Source of the DNA: Paenibacillus mesophilus
GTDB lineage: Bacteria; Bacillota; Bacilli; Paenibacillales; NBRC-103111
Assembly (NCBI RefSeq): GCF_005938385.1
Contig: NZ_VCRA01000021.1
Coordinates: forward strand, 55,236-119,235
Reading direction: 5' to 3'
DNA: 64,000 nt
Made by a program: the position numbers and the translations under genes
Notes under the pieces: model-generated
What the model saw: the letters and a program-made list of their open reading frames with translations, nothing else
Told to the model about the DNA's origin: nothing
The model's database searches: none
Shown: in pieces, positions 25,968 to 34,820 of the stretch
Layout: every line of letters begins with the position of its first letter
How positions within the stretch are numbered: position 1 is the stretch's first letter

Positions 25968-27926
25968 ATGGGCGAGATGGAGGGAAGGGTCAACCCGGCG
26001 GATACGGAAAGGTCAGGGGATCGACAGGCGGCGGAAATGGAGCCGGAACGATCGGCGGCAGAGACGGAAACGGGAAGCGCGGCGGAAGTCCTTAGACGCG
26101 GGGAGACCGTATCGGACGGCAAACGGTTAAGCCGCAGAAGCATGCTTGCGGCCATAGGGGTGACGAGCGTCGGCTTGTTGTCGGCAAGCTTGCTGAATCG
26201 GACTTCGTCAGCGGCAGGCGCTCGAAGCGTGAATGCCGCCGTTTACGGTCCGGGTGGGCCGGCCTGGGCTGAGGATTATGTTTTCCCTGTCACGATAGGC
26301 GAACTGCGGGTCATCGCGTCGGCTGATGAAGACTGTCTTTATTATGTAACGGACCGGGGACGGGAAGGGATGTTTTATTACGATCCGGCCGACACATTGA
26401 CCGCCGACAATAACGGCACGGTATTCGTTTCCTCTTCCGGCGCGAGATTCAAGCGGATTATCGGGGAAGCGGTCGATGTGAAGTGGTTCGGGGCGATCGG
26501 CGACGGCGTCAATCATCCGTTGTCCGGCACATTCGCCACCTTGACGGCAGCCCGGGCCGTTTATCCGCACGCCAAGGCGCTTACGGACGAGAAGGATTGG
26601 TGCGCCATCCAGGCCGCTATCGAAGCGGTCAAATCCGGAACGACCGGAACGACCGTCGTCTGGATTCCAAGCGGGACCTACATCGTGAATCAGGCAATCC
26701 GCGCCGAGGTGGACAACATTGTGCTGCAAGGGACCGGAGCGTCCGTCATATCGCTGGAGACCGATTATATCGCGCTGCTCGTGAACAAAACGACTCCGCC
26801 CTCGACGACGCTGGAGCCGGTGCGCAATGTGGTCGTGAGAGATTTGACGTTCCAAGCGGTCAAAGGATTCGGGCCGAACAATGCGGGCGTCGTCGCCCTG
26901 AACTATTGCGTCGACTTGCTGGTCGACAACGTGCGGGTAATCGGCAATTCGGCGCTGCTGACGGCAAGGCAGCGGATTACGAACGGCATCGCCACCTCGC
27001 AAGGGACGAACGGCGTCATCCGCAACTGTGTCGTCGACGGCGTCAGCAAGCCGGGCTACTACGTGGCCAACGGTACGCACGACTTGCGCGTGGAAGGCTG
27101 CGAGGCGCGCAACGTCTCCGGTCATCTCGGCGCCCAGCCCGGCATGGGGGTATCCGGAGCCGACCGGATTCAGTTCGTGCATTGCAATTCGCACCACAAC
27201 CAAGGGGCGGGACTGCAAATTTCAACGGACGGCTATCCGGCTCCTATGGGCACGCCCGCCACGAACGTCCAAGTGATCGGCGGTCAGTTCCATAACAATC
27301 AGGGGCACGGCATTTTGACCGGGACGAACGTCGCCGGGCAGTATCCCCGGCATTTTCAAATTATTGGCGCGGATACGAGCAACAATAAGCTGCACGGCGT
27401 CAATATTACGGGAGGACATCAGGTGACCGTCGCGAATCATACTTCTAAGGAAAATGGAAGCGGCGGAATCCTCATCGACAACGGGGCCGGATTGGTAACG
27501 ACCGTCGATGTGATCAACCCGAATGTGTACAATAACGCGCAGCTGCTCACGATCGGCGGAATCGTCATACGCGGCGCCAGCCGGGTGACGGTTCAGGGCG
27601 GACGAGTATTCGACAATCAGGCGACGAAGACGCAAGATTACGGAATCGAATTTTTCCCGCATGCGGGCGGCGTGAAGCCCTCCGACATCCGGATCGTAGA
27701 CGTTCAGTCGTTCGGCAACAAGCTGAGCAATTATGCCGTCGGCGTCGTGGAAGGCGCCAACGTGGAAGCGACGAGCGGCTATTACCGGATTCAGGATGCC
27801 GGTGCGCCGGAGGGAGCGCTGTCCGCGCCGCCGGGCTCCGAGTATACGGATACGGCTTCGGGAATCAAGTATTTGAAGCAATCGGGAACGAGCAAAACGG
27901 GCTGGAAGCAGGTTTCTCTGCTGTAG
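25968..27926 (+). CDS. Tat-exported beta-helix protein, pectate lyase 3 superfamily
   Basis: A 652-residue protein. A polar N-tail of about 50 residues precedes a twin-arginine signal (LSRRSMLAAIG, then a hydrophobic core), so it should be exported folded by the Tat pathway. Residues about 85-165 (FPVTIGELRVIASADEDCLYYVTDRGREG) resemble the head of phage-tailspike-like proteins. From about 170 a Pectate_lyase_3 domain begins (WFGAIGDGVNHP, TVVWIPSGTYIVNQAI), followed by many beta-helix turns (VIGGQFHNNQGHGILTG, NNKLHGVNITGG). A polysaccharide-degrading or binding role is likely; catalytic residues are not assignable by eye. GGAGG precedes the ATG. It heads an operon with two SBPs. Confidence 0.85.
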   Translation: MGEMEGRVNPADTERSGDRQAAEMEPERSAAETETGSAAEVLRRGETVSDGKRLSRRSMLAAIGVTSVGLLSASLLNRTSSAAGARSVNAAVYGPGGPAWAEDYVFPVTIGELRVIASADEDCLYYVTDRGREGMFYYDPADTLTADNNGTVFVSSSGARFKRIIGEAVDVKWFGAIGDGVNHPLSGTFATLTAARAVYPHAKALTDEKDWCAIQAAIEAVKSGTTGTTVVWIPSGTYIVNQAIRAEVDNIVLQGTGASVISLETDYIALLVNKTTPPSTTLEPVRNVVVRDLTFQAVKGFGPNNAGVVALNYCVDLLVDNVRVIGNSALLTARQRITNGIATSQGTNGVIRNCVVDGVSKPGYYVANGTHDLRVEGCEARNVSGHLGAQPGMGVSGADRIQFVHCNSHHNQGAGLQISTDGYPAPMGTPATNVQVIGGQFHNNQGHGILTGTNVAGQYPRHFQIIGADTSNNKLHGVNITGGHQVTVANHTSKENGSGGILIDNGAGLVTTVDVINPNVYNNAQLLTIGGIVIRGASRVTVQGGRVFDNQATKTQDYGIEFFPHAGGVKPSDIRIVDVQSFGNKLSNYAVGVVEGANVEATSGYYRIQDAGAPEGALSAPPGSEYTDTASGIKYLKQSGTSKTGWKQVSLL

Positions 27927-27962
27927 CCGGAGCCCGGATCATTCCATAACGGGGGTATATCG

Positions 27963-29621
27963 ATGAAACGGGTGCGTTCGACGTCGGCCATATCGGTTTG
28001 TTTGACAGTCATGCTGCTCTTGTCGGGCTGCGACAACAAGGAGGATACGGCGAAGCAGCCGAAAGGGCAGGACATGGGTCAAAAGCCGATAACGACGGGG
28101 GGGCCTGCGAAATATGATCCGCCTATTGAATTGACTACGGTTGCGTTCAGCCTTCCTTCGGTCAAATATTTCAACGGGGACGATTTCGGGAACAACCCTT
28201 GGACCCGCTATATCGAGCGTCATCTCGGCATCAAAGTCAAAACCGGATGGACGGTCCCCGAAGCGGAGTACGTGAAGAAGACGAATCTGATGATTTCGTC
28301 CGGCGATTTGCCCGATTTCTTCGCGGCCACTCCGGCGCAATTCAAGCAGCTTGCCCAGGCCGGCTTGCTGGAAGACTTGACCTCCGTTTACGAAAACAAG
28401 GCCCCCGAGGTCGTGAAGCGGGTCATTCGGGACGCCGGCCCGGACGTAATCCGGTCGGCCGCGGTCGACGGCAGGCTGATGGCGATTCCTTTTACCGGGA
28501 CAGCCAAGGAAACCCCCGCCATTCTATGGATTCGCAAAGACTGGATGGAGAAGCTGAAGCTTCCCGCTCCGAAGACGATGGACGACGTGTGGGCCATATC
28601 TGAAGCGTTTACAAATCGGGACCCGGACGGAAACGGCAAGAAGGATACGTACGGCCTTGCTCTCGACCGCGATTTGGGAATGGCGATCGGCCTGCTGAAC
28701 GGCTATCATGCCTACTGGGACATTTGGCTTGCGGACGGGGACGGCAAGCTCGCTTACAGTACGATCAAGCCCGAGATGAAGCGGGGACTGGCCAAGCTGA
28801 AGGAGCTGTTCCTAGACGGGCAGATCGATCCGGAGTTTACGGTCAAGCCCGCATTCAAAGTATTCGAGAGCATCGGCTCGGGCAAAATCGGCATGATGGC
28901 CGGTTCCCGCGGCTCGGCGAACTATCCGCTCGCAACCCTGACGCCGGACCGGGAATGGCAGGCGTACGCGATTCCTTCCGCGGACGGCGATCCGGTGCTG
29001 TATCCGCTGCAGCTGAATATTTACAAATATTATTGGGTCGTCAAAAAAGGGACGAATCATCCCGAAGCGCTGTTCCATATGCTGGAGCTTTGGTTGAACG
29101 CGTATTATTTCAATACGTCGGAGGAGCTGTTCTACACGCTCGTCAATCCGAGCAAGGAGGACAAGTCCGCCACCTGGTCGATGGCTCCGATCCGGATCTA
29201 TTTGTCGGACAACAATATCGAGAATTACAGGCAGGCTACGGCAGTCCTGAACGGCGGCAAAAAGGCGGAGCAGCTCGCTCCCGAACGCCGCAACGTATAC
29301 GACCGGATGATGCGGTATTTGAACGGGGACAAGAAGCTGTGGGGAGAATACGCCCAGAACGGGCCAGGAAGCTCCGGCGCGATCATCGACGACATTATCC
29401 GCACCAACCGGTTCTTGCCGAACCGGTATAGCGCCACGCCGACTCCGACTATGGCCGAGAAAGGCGAAAGCCTAAACAAACTGCGCGATGAAACGTTTCT
29501 GCAAATCATCGCGGGAACCGCTTCGGTCGACGAGTTCGACAAGTACGTTTACGACTGGAAAAGGCTTGGCGGCGATGCCATTACGAGAGAAGTTAACGAA
29601 TGGTACGCCGCGCAAAAATAA
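27963..29621 (+). CDS. Extracellular solute-binding lipoprotein, LplA/YtcQ type
   Basis: A 552-residue lipoprotein with lipobox LLSG-Cys23. It is of the longer SBP class used with LplB/LplC-type permeases. It is a close paralogue of the 553-residue SBP at 43023: both open with KYDPPIE and share TNLMI.SG, PDFFAATP, GKIGMM-like and NNIENYRQATAVL segments. Unlike that locus, no permease follows here; the next gene is an SBP of another class. It lies 36 bases after the beta-helix gene with CGGGGGTATATCG as ribosome-binding region. It probably binds an oligosaccharide produced by that protein. Confidence 0.9.
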   Translation: MKRVRSTSAISVCLTVMLLLSGCDNKEDTAKQPKGQDMGQKPITTGGPAKYDPPIELTTVAFSLPSVKYFNGDDFGNNPWTRYIERHLGIKVKTGWTVPEAEYVKKTNLMISSGDLPDFFAATPAQFKQLAQAGLLEDLTSVYENKAPEVVKRVIRDAGPDVIRSAAVDGRLMAIPFTGTAKETPAILWIRKDWMEKLKLPAPKTMDDVWAISEAFTNRDPDGNGKKDTYGLALDRDLGMAIGLLNGYHAYWDIWLADGDGKLAYSTIKPEMKRGLAKLKELFLDGQIDPEFTVKPAFKVFESIGSGKIGMMAGSRGSANYPLATLTPDREWQAYAIPSADGDPVLYPLQLNIYKYYWVVKKGTNHPEALFHMLELWLNAYYFNTSEELFYTLVNPSKEDKSATWSMAPIRIYLSDNNIENYRQATAVLNGGKKAEQLAPERRNVYDRMMRYLNGDKKLWGEYAQNGPGSSGAIIDDIIRTNRFLPNRYSATPTPTMAEKGESLNKLRDETFLQIIAGTASVDEFDKYVYDWKRLGGDAITREVNEWYAAQK

Positions 29622-29643
29622 GGCAGAGAGAGAAGGGGACCGC

Positions 29644-30939
29644 ATGACGAACTATAGAGCAATGGCCGCCGCATTCGTTTGTTTTATCTTGATCTTGTCC
29701 GGCTGCTCCGGCAAAGACGCGGCAAAAAATACCGAACCGAAAGAAGGGCTTCCGCCCGAGCCGGTTACGCTCAAGATCAACAACTTCAACACGGCCATAT
29801 CGCAGGAAGACTTCGAGGCGAATATAGCGGCGCCCGTCAAAAAGAAATACCCGCACATTTCCTTTGAATTTCTCGATCAGCTGAAGGGAAGCACGCTGCA
29901 AAATCTGATAACGACGGGCAGCGTTCCGGATATCGTATTTACCGACTACCCGAACTTGTCGGGCCTGCTGGAGTTCGACTATCCCCAAGACTTGAACGAA
30001 TTCGTGAAGGCGAAGCAGACCGCGCTCGGGGGCGTCAACCCGCAGATGATCGAAGGGGGCAAACGGATCGGCACGAAAGGGGAGCTGTACGCCCTGCCGT
30101 TCTATATGGATCGGATGATGCTGTTCTACAACAAAGATTTGTTTCAGAAATTCGGCGTGCCGTATCCGACGGACGATATGAATTACGACGAGTTCATCGC
30201 GCTCGTCAAACGAATGACGCGCTTGGACGGCGGCATCCAGTACGCGGGCATGCGCACGATCAATCTGCACACGACGGGGACGCAGTGGGGCTATCCCGTC
30301 ATCGATCCGAAAACCGGGATCGCCTCGCTCCAGACCGATTCGTGGAAGAAGGCGCTCACCTTGTTCAACGACATCAACAGCATACCGGGAAATGAAAAAT
30401 TGACTAACGAGACGTTCTACAAGGAGCAAAGGCTCGCGATGCTGCAGCAAAGCTTCGGCATTATGGTCGGCATGCTGGAGGGCGTGCGCAAGGGCGGCAC
30501 TTCGCTGAACTGGGATATCGCCGCCATGCCGCAATCGAAAGATGCTCCGGGCGTGTCCGGCTTTTACAAACCGTATTATTTCGTCTTGTCCAAATCGGGC
30601 AAGCATAAAGAAGCGGCTTTCGATGCGATCGCATATCTCATGTCTTCGAAAGAAGTGCAGCTGAATTTGTCCAAAAACGGCAAGATGCCGATCTTGACCG
30701 ATCCGGAAATGATCAAGCCGTTCGGGAGCGCCATAGAAGGATTGGCGGGGAAACGCGTAGAATCCGTGTTCAAGCACAAATCGGCAGATCTGGCTTACTC
30801 GAACGAGTTCGACAAGCTCGCGAGTCCTCAGCTGAACACCGCGGGAACGAATGTCGTTTCGGGCAAAAACGATATGAACAACGCGCTCCGCGAGGCGGAG
30901 GAAGCGGCGAACAAAAGCATCGCCGAGAAGAAGAAATAA
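29644..30939 (+). CDS. Extracellular solute-binding lipoprotein, ABC sugar importer type
   Basis: A 431-residue lipoprotein with lipobox ILSG-Cys21. The ATG at 29644 is taken because GAGAAGGGG lies upstream and the signal peptide starts there; the open frame extends 52 codons into the preceding SBP gene without meaning. It belongs to the 430-residue paralogue group (MLFYNKDLFQKFGVPYPTDDM, TRLDGGIQYAGMRT, C-terminal DMNNALREAEEAANKSI). It ends the operon with the beta-helix protein and the LplA-type SBP and is followed by a terminator. Confidence 0.88.
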   Translation: MTNYRAMAAAFVCFILILSGCSGKDAAKNTEPKEGLPPEPVTLKINNFNTAISQEDFEANIAAPVKKKYPHISFEFLDQLKGSTLQNLITTGSVPDIVFTDYPNLSGLLEFDYPQDLNEFVKAKQTALGGVNPQMIEGGKRIGTKGELYALPFYMDRMMLFYNKDLFQKFGVPYPTDDMNYDEFIALVKRMTRLDGGIQYAGMRTINLHTTGTQWGYPVIDPKTGIASLQTDSWKKALTLFNDINSIPGNEKLTNETFYKEQRLAMLQQSFGIMVGMLEGVRKGGTSLNWDIAAMPQSKDAPGVSGFYKPYYFVLSKSGKHKEAAFDAIAYLMSSKEVQLNLSKNGKMPILTDPEMIKPFGSAIEGLAGKRVESVFKHKSADLAYSNEFDKLASPQLNTAGTNVVSGKNDMNNALREAEEAANKSIAEKKK

Positions 30940-30950
30940 AGTGGGAAATG

Positions 30951-31010
30951 ACCCGGTACACTGGCGCGGAGGCCGACTTCGCCGAAGGAACCGGGTTGTT
31001 CCTTTTTTGT
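30951..31010 (+). terminator. Rho-independent terminator after the beta-helix/SBP operon
   Basis: ACCCGGT (30951-30957) pairs with ACCGGGT (30990-30996), with further G/C-rich pairing inside. A T-rich tract (TTCCTTTTTTG) follows. It lies 11 bases after the SBP stop. Confidence 0.7.
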
Positions 31011-31047
31011 TCACGCCGATCGGACGCTTTCCCTCCTTTCGGGTGAT

Positions 31048-31066
31048 ATCCGTCACAGTGACGGAT
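31048..31066. promoter_or_regulatory. Perfect 19-bp palindrome upstream of pflB, probable operator
   Basis: ATCCGTCACAGTGACGGAT is a perfect inverted repeat with 9-bp arms around one A. It lies 51 bases before the pflB start and just upstream of a TATGAT -10 candidate (31079-31084), so it covers the -35 region. The symmetry suits a dimeric redox or Crp/Fnr-type regulator, but it does not match the Rex consensus. The regulator is unknown. Confidence 0.6.
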
Positions 31067-31117
31067 CGTCCCGAGCGTTATGATTAGAACTAACCTAATC
31101 CATAGGGAGGGATTGCC

Positions 31118-33376
31118 ATGACTGAGCAACATACGGATCGGGATCATCCGGATTGCTGGAGGGGGTTCAAATCCGGCAGCTGGCAAAGACATATCGACGT
31201 CAACGATTTTTTGACCGGCAACATCAGCCCGTATTACGGCGATGAACGGTTTTTAGCCGGCCCGACGGCAGCGACTGCGACTCTTTGGGAGCGCATTTTG
31301 GAACTGATGAAGCGGGAGAGGGATAACGGCGGCGTGCTCGATGTCGATGTCGGAACGGTGTCGACCATTACCTCCCATTCGCCGGGCTATATCGACCGCG
31401 AGCTGGAGAAGGTGGTCGGGGTGCAGACCGACGCCCCGTTCAAGCGTTCGATTCAGCCGTTCGGCGGCATCCGCATGGTCGTCGATGCATGCGAAGCTTA
31501 CGGCTTCACATTGCCCGACGAGATCGTGCGGCTGTTTACGGATATTCGCAAGACGCACAATCAGGGCGTGTTCGACGCCTATACAACGGAGATGAAGCTG
31601 GCCAGGAAGGCCGGGATCATTACCGGTTTGCCGGACGCTTACGGGCGGGGGCGCATCATAGGAGACTACCGCCGAGTTCCCCTTTACGGCGCCGATCGCT
31701 TGATCGAGGCCAAAAAGAACGATTTGCTCGAGCTCGAAACCGACGTCATGTCGGAAGACATCATCCGGGCGCGGGAGGAATTGTCCGAGCAAATTCGCAG
31801 CCTGGACGAGTTGAAGCGAATGGCCGCTTCATACGGCTGCGACATATCGGGGCCGGCGGCCAACGCGCGCGAAGCCGTGCAGTGGCTCTATTTCGCTTAT
31901 TTGGCGGCGGTCAAGGAGCAGAACGGAGCCGCGATGAGCTTGGGCCGCGTATCCAGCTTTCTGGACATTTACATCGAGCGCGATTTGAGGGAAGGATTGT
32001 TGACGGAGGAAGAGGCGCAGGAGCTGATCGACCATTTGGTCATGAAGCTGCGCATCGTGAAATTCCTGCGAACGCCGGACTATAACGAGCTGTTCAGCGG
32101 CGACCCGACTTGGGTGACCGAGTCGATCGGAGGGATGGGAGCAAACGGTGAAACGCGGGTGACCCGCTCTTCCTTCCGGTTTCTCCATACGCTGTACAAT
32201 CTCGGACCGGCGCCGGAACCGAACCTGACCGTGCTGTGGTCCGTGCGGCTTCCGGAACATTTCAAAGCCTATTGCGCCAAAGTGTCGATCGATACGAGCT
32301 CGATTCAATATGAGAACGACGATGTCATGCGTCCCGTCTACGGAGACGACTATGGAATCGCCTGCTGCGTTTCCGCGATGCGCATAGGCAAGCAGATGCA
32401 GTTTTTCGGCGCGCGCGCCAACCTGGCGAAGGCTTTATTGTATGCCATCAACGGTGGGGTTGACGAGAAACTCGGTCGTCAGGTCGGTCCGGCGTTCTCG
32501 CCGGTTCTTGCGGATACGCTCGGATTCGAAGATGTCATAAGCAAATACGACGCCATTCTGGAATGGCTGGCCAAATTGTATATGAACACGCTGAACGTCA
32601 TCCATTACATGCATGACAAATATTGCTACGAACGGATCGAAATGGCGCTGCACGACAGCGAGATTACGCGTACGATGGCTTGCGGAATCGCCGGGCTGTC
32701 GGTAGTGGCCGATTCCTTGAGCGCGATCAAATATGCAGCGGTCCGTCCCGTACGCAACGAACGGGGACTCGCCGTCGACTTTGAAATAGAAGGCGAATAT
32801 CCGCAGTACGGCAATAACGACGCTCGGGTAGACGACATCGCCGTATGGGTCGTCGAGAGGTTCATGGGCAAATTGCGCAAGCACGGCACTTACCGCAAAG
32901 CGATCCCGACTTTATCCGTCCTTACGATTACGTCTAACGTCGTTTACGGCAAAAAGACGGGCAGCACGCCGGATGGCCGCAAAGCGGGCGAGCCTTTAGC
33001 TCCGGGGGCGAACCCGATGCATGGAAGAGATCGGAAGGGGGCGCTCGCCTCGCTCAACTCCGTCGCGAAATTGCCGTACGCCTGCTGTCTGGACGGGATA
33101 TCCAACACGTTCTCCATCATCCCGAAAGCGCTCGGCAGGGAATACGAAGCGCAGATTCAAAACCTTGTATCCATGCTGGACGGCTACTCGGCCAAAGGCG
33201 GACACCATTTGAACGTGAACGTGTTCAACCGAGAGCAGCTGCTGGACGCGATGGAGCATCCCGAAAACTATCCGCAGCTTACGATCCGGGTATCCGGCTA
33301 TGCGGTCAATTTTATCAAATTGACGCGCGAGCAGCAGATCGAAGTGCTGAACCGAACTTTCCACGGGTCGGTATGA
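31118..33376 (+). CDS. pflB: Formate C-acetyltransferase (pyruvate formate-lyase)
   Basis: A 752-residue glycyl-radical enzyme converting pyruvate and CoA to acetyl-CoA and formate under anaerobic conditions. The catalytic pair Cys416-Cys417 is seen in GIACCVSAMRIG, and the radical glycine is Gly727 in RVSGYAVNF near the C-terminus. The PFL segments GNITSH-like ITSHSPGYIDRELEKVVGVQTD and PFGGIRM are also present. Length is close to the usual 740-760. ATG is preceded by AGGGAGGG. It is followed 32 bases later by its activating enzyme. A palindromic operator and promoter precede it. Confidence 0.96.
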   Translation: MTEQHTDRDHPDCWRGFKSGSWQRHIDVNDFLTGNISPYYGDERFLAGPTAATATLWERILELMKRERDNGGVLDVDVGTVSTITSHSPGYIDRELEKVVGVQTDAPFKRSIQPFGGIRMVVDACEAYGFTLPDEIVRLFTDIRKTHNQGVFDAYTTEMKLARKAGIITGLPDAYGRGRIIGDYRRVPLYGADRLIEAKKNDLLELETDVMSEDIIRAREELSEQIRSLDELKRMAASYGCDISGPAANAREAVQWLYFAYLAAVKEQNGAAMSLGRVSSFLDIYIERDLREGLLTEEEAQELIDHLVMKLRIVKFLRTPDYNELFSGDPTWVTESIGGMGANGETRVTRSSFRFLHTLYNLGPAPEPNLTVLWSVRLPEHFKAYCAKVSIDTSSIQYENDDVMRPVYGDDYGIACCVSAMRIGKQMQFFGARANLAKALLYAINGGVDEKLGRQVGPAFSPVLADTLGFEDVISKYDAILEWLAKLYMNTLNVIHYMHDKYCYERIEMALHDSEITRTMACGIAGLSVVADSLSAIKYAAVRPVRNERGLAVDFEIEGEYPQYGNNDARVDDIAVWVVERFMGKLRKHGTYRKAIPTLSVLTITSNVVYGKKTGSTPDGRKAGEPLAPGANPMHGRDRKGALASLNSVAKLPYACCLDGISNTFSIIPKALGREYEAQIQNLVSMLDGYSAKGGHHLNVNVFNREQLLDAMEHPENYPQLTIRVSGYAVNFIKLTREQQIEVLNRTFHGSV

Positions 33377-33407
33377 TCGGGGGGAAGCCGGAAAGGGGCG
33401 GTTACCC

Positions 33408-34127
33408 GTGAAGGGCAGAATTCACTCTCTGGAAACATTCGGCACCGTCGACGGTCCGGGCATCCGTTTCGTCCTGTTTATGCAGGGATGCGCGCTGCAG
33501 TGCCAGTATTGCCACAACCCCGATTCCTGGCAGACGGATGCGGGAACATGGATGAGCGTCGAGGATGTTTTGAACGAGATCGAGCCTTATGTCGATTACT
33601 ACTCGAGGTCCGGGGGCGGGATAACCGTATCGGGCGGGGAACCTACCCTGCAGGCGTCATTTGTCTCCGAATTGTTCCGTGCCTGCAAGCGGCGCTGGGG
33701 GCTTCATACGGCGCTCGACTCGTCCGGATTTTGCGATCCCGGCCATGCGCGTGAGCTGCTCGACGTTACCGATCTCGTACTGCTCGATTTGAAAATGATG
33801 GATCGGGATCGGCATCTTGCATTGACCGGGCAGCCGAACGATCGGATTCTCCGGTTTGCGGAATGGCTGTCCGACGAAGGGAAACCGATGTGGATTCGCC
33901 ATGTGCTCATTCCCGGTTTAACGGATGATCCCGGCGATCTGTCGGTTATGGGCAAGTTTCTCGGAACGTTGAGCGGTGTGGAAAAAGTAGAACTGTTGCC
34001 GTACCATCGAATGGGCGTTTACAAATGGAAGCAGCTCGGTAAAGACTATCCTCTCGAAGACGCCCGGGAGCCGGAGGAGGATGAAATCATCCTGGCCGCC
34101 TCGATTATCAAACAGAATCGCATATGA
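33408..34127 (+). CDS. pflA: Pyruvate formate-lyase activating enzyme
   Basis: A 239-residue radical-SAM enzyme that installs the glycyl radical on PflB. The [4Fe-4S] motif CxxxCxxC is Cys28-Cys32-Cys35 (GCALQCQYCHNPD). The N-terminal HSLETFGTVDGPGIRFVLF and the GGGITVSGGEPTLQ segment (SAM-binding region) are typical. The start is GTG with GGAAAGGGG upstream. It forms an operon with pflB and ends at a strong terminator. Confidence 0.95.
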   Translation: MKGRIHSLETFGTVDGPGIRFVLFMQGCALQCQYCHNPDSWQTDAGTWMSVEDVLNEIEPYVDYYSRSGGGITVSGGEPTLQASFVSELFRACKRRWGLHTALDSSGFCDPGHARELLDVTDLVLLDLKMMDRDRHLALTGQPNDRILRFAEWLSDEGKPMWIRHVLIPGLTDDPGDLSVMGKFLGTLSGVEKVELLPYHRMGVYKWKQLGKDYPLEDAREPEEDEIILAASIIKQNRI

Positions 34128-34138
34128 AGGGCGATTGA

Positions 34139-34184
34139 AGATCAAGCAAGGGAGCCGAAGGCTCTTCTGCTTGATCTTTTTTTA
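34139..34184 (+). terminator. Rho-independent terminator of pflBA
   Basis: AGATCAAGCA pairs with TGCTTGATCT, with an inner AGCC/GGCT pairing, and is followed by seven T residues. It starts 12 bases after the pflA stop. Confidence 0.9.
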
Positions 34185-34285
34185 ACTTTCGAACGATTGC
34201 GCCACTTATTGGGGTAAGTAAGAGGTGATATTCGGAGCAAAACGGAGGGAAACGTATCAAACAAGCGGCTCCGTGGCGGTTCCCT

Positions 34286-34314
34286 TTGAAATTCGCGCGA
34301 ATTTGTGTTATTCT
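34286..34314 (+). promoter_or_regulatory. Promoter of the second 117-residue protein/yitT operon, with palindrome
   Basis: TTGAAA (34286-34291), 17 bases and TATTCT (34309-34314) lie 34 bases before the ATG, the same distance as at 18105. The perfect palindrome AAATTCGCGCGAATTT (34289-34304) lies in the spacer. CGAATTTGTG and the TGGC after the -10 are shared with the promoter of the paralogous operon at 18077. Confidence 0.55.
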
Positions 34315-34347
34315 GGCAATAGAGAGATCGTGGGGAGGGGGGATAGT

Positions 34348-34701
34348 ATGATTGCGTCCAAAGCGGTTCGAATGTATCATCTTCATATGAAGCTGATCGT
34401 CGCGTTCGCCCTCGTCTGGTCGTTTCTCATGCCGACGATCGAAACGGTCGTCACTCCCGTCTCCAGCACCATCCCCGCCGTTTCCTCCGGCATGCACGGA
34501 TGCACCGCGGCAAGCATTTCCGGCCAAAACCTCGAGAAGCCGGAAGAAGCCGTAACCTGTTCGACCTCTTCCGTTCTGCTCCTGCCGCTTGGCCAAGTCG
34601 CATCGATGCTGCGTCACCGGCTTGCCTTCGCTATTCCTCTCCTGATGAAGAGCTTGCTGCTTCGTCCGATCAAATTCACATCAAAATACGTCGCAGTCTG
34701 A
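34348..34701 (+). CDS. Small membrane/exported protein, 117 aa; paralogue of the one at 18139
   Basis: The ATG at 34348 has GGGGAGGGGGG nine bases upstream; the upstream in-frame extension is rejected. A hydrophobic segment spans residues about 14-30, and a second one about 75-85 is weaker. The conserved blocks are VAFALVWSFLMPT (residues 18-30) with ETVVTPVSSTIPAVS directly after it, and LLLRPIKFTS close to the C-terminus. The central part is unlike its paralogue and carries two cysteines. The identical length (117), identical promoter distance and following YitT gene indicate a duplicated functional unit. No known domain is recognised. A secreted or membrane-bound modulator of the YitT protein is a guess. 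Confidence 0.72.
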   Translation: MIASKAVRMYHLHMKLIVAFALVWSFLMPTIETVVTPVSSTIPAVSSGMHGCTAASISGQNLEKPEEAVTCSTSSVLLLPLGQVASMLRHRLAFAIPLLMKSLLLRPIKFTSKYVAV

Positions 34702-34820
34702 AGCATACATTCGCCAAGGACGATCGCGGAGTTATTACCGGCCGATTTGCATAAGGCTTATTTGTTGTGCCGTTTGATCCGATACTCATGTGCGCAAGTT
34801 CACAACCTCAGGAGGTTCCG

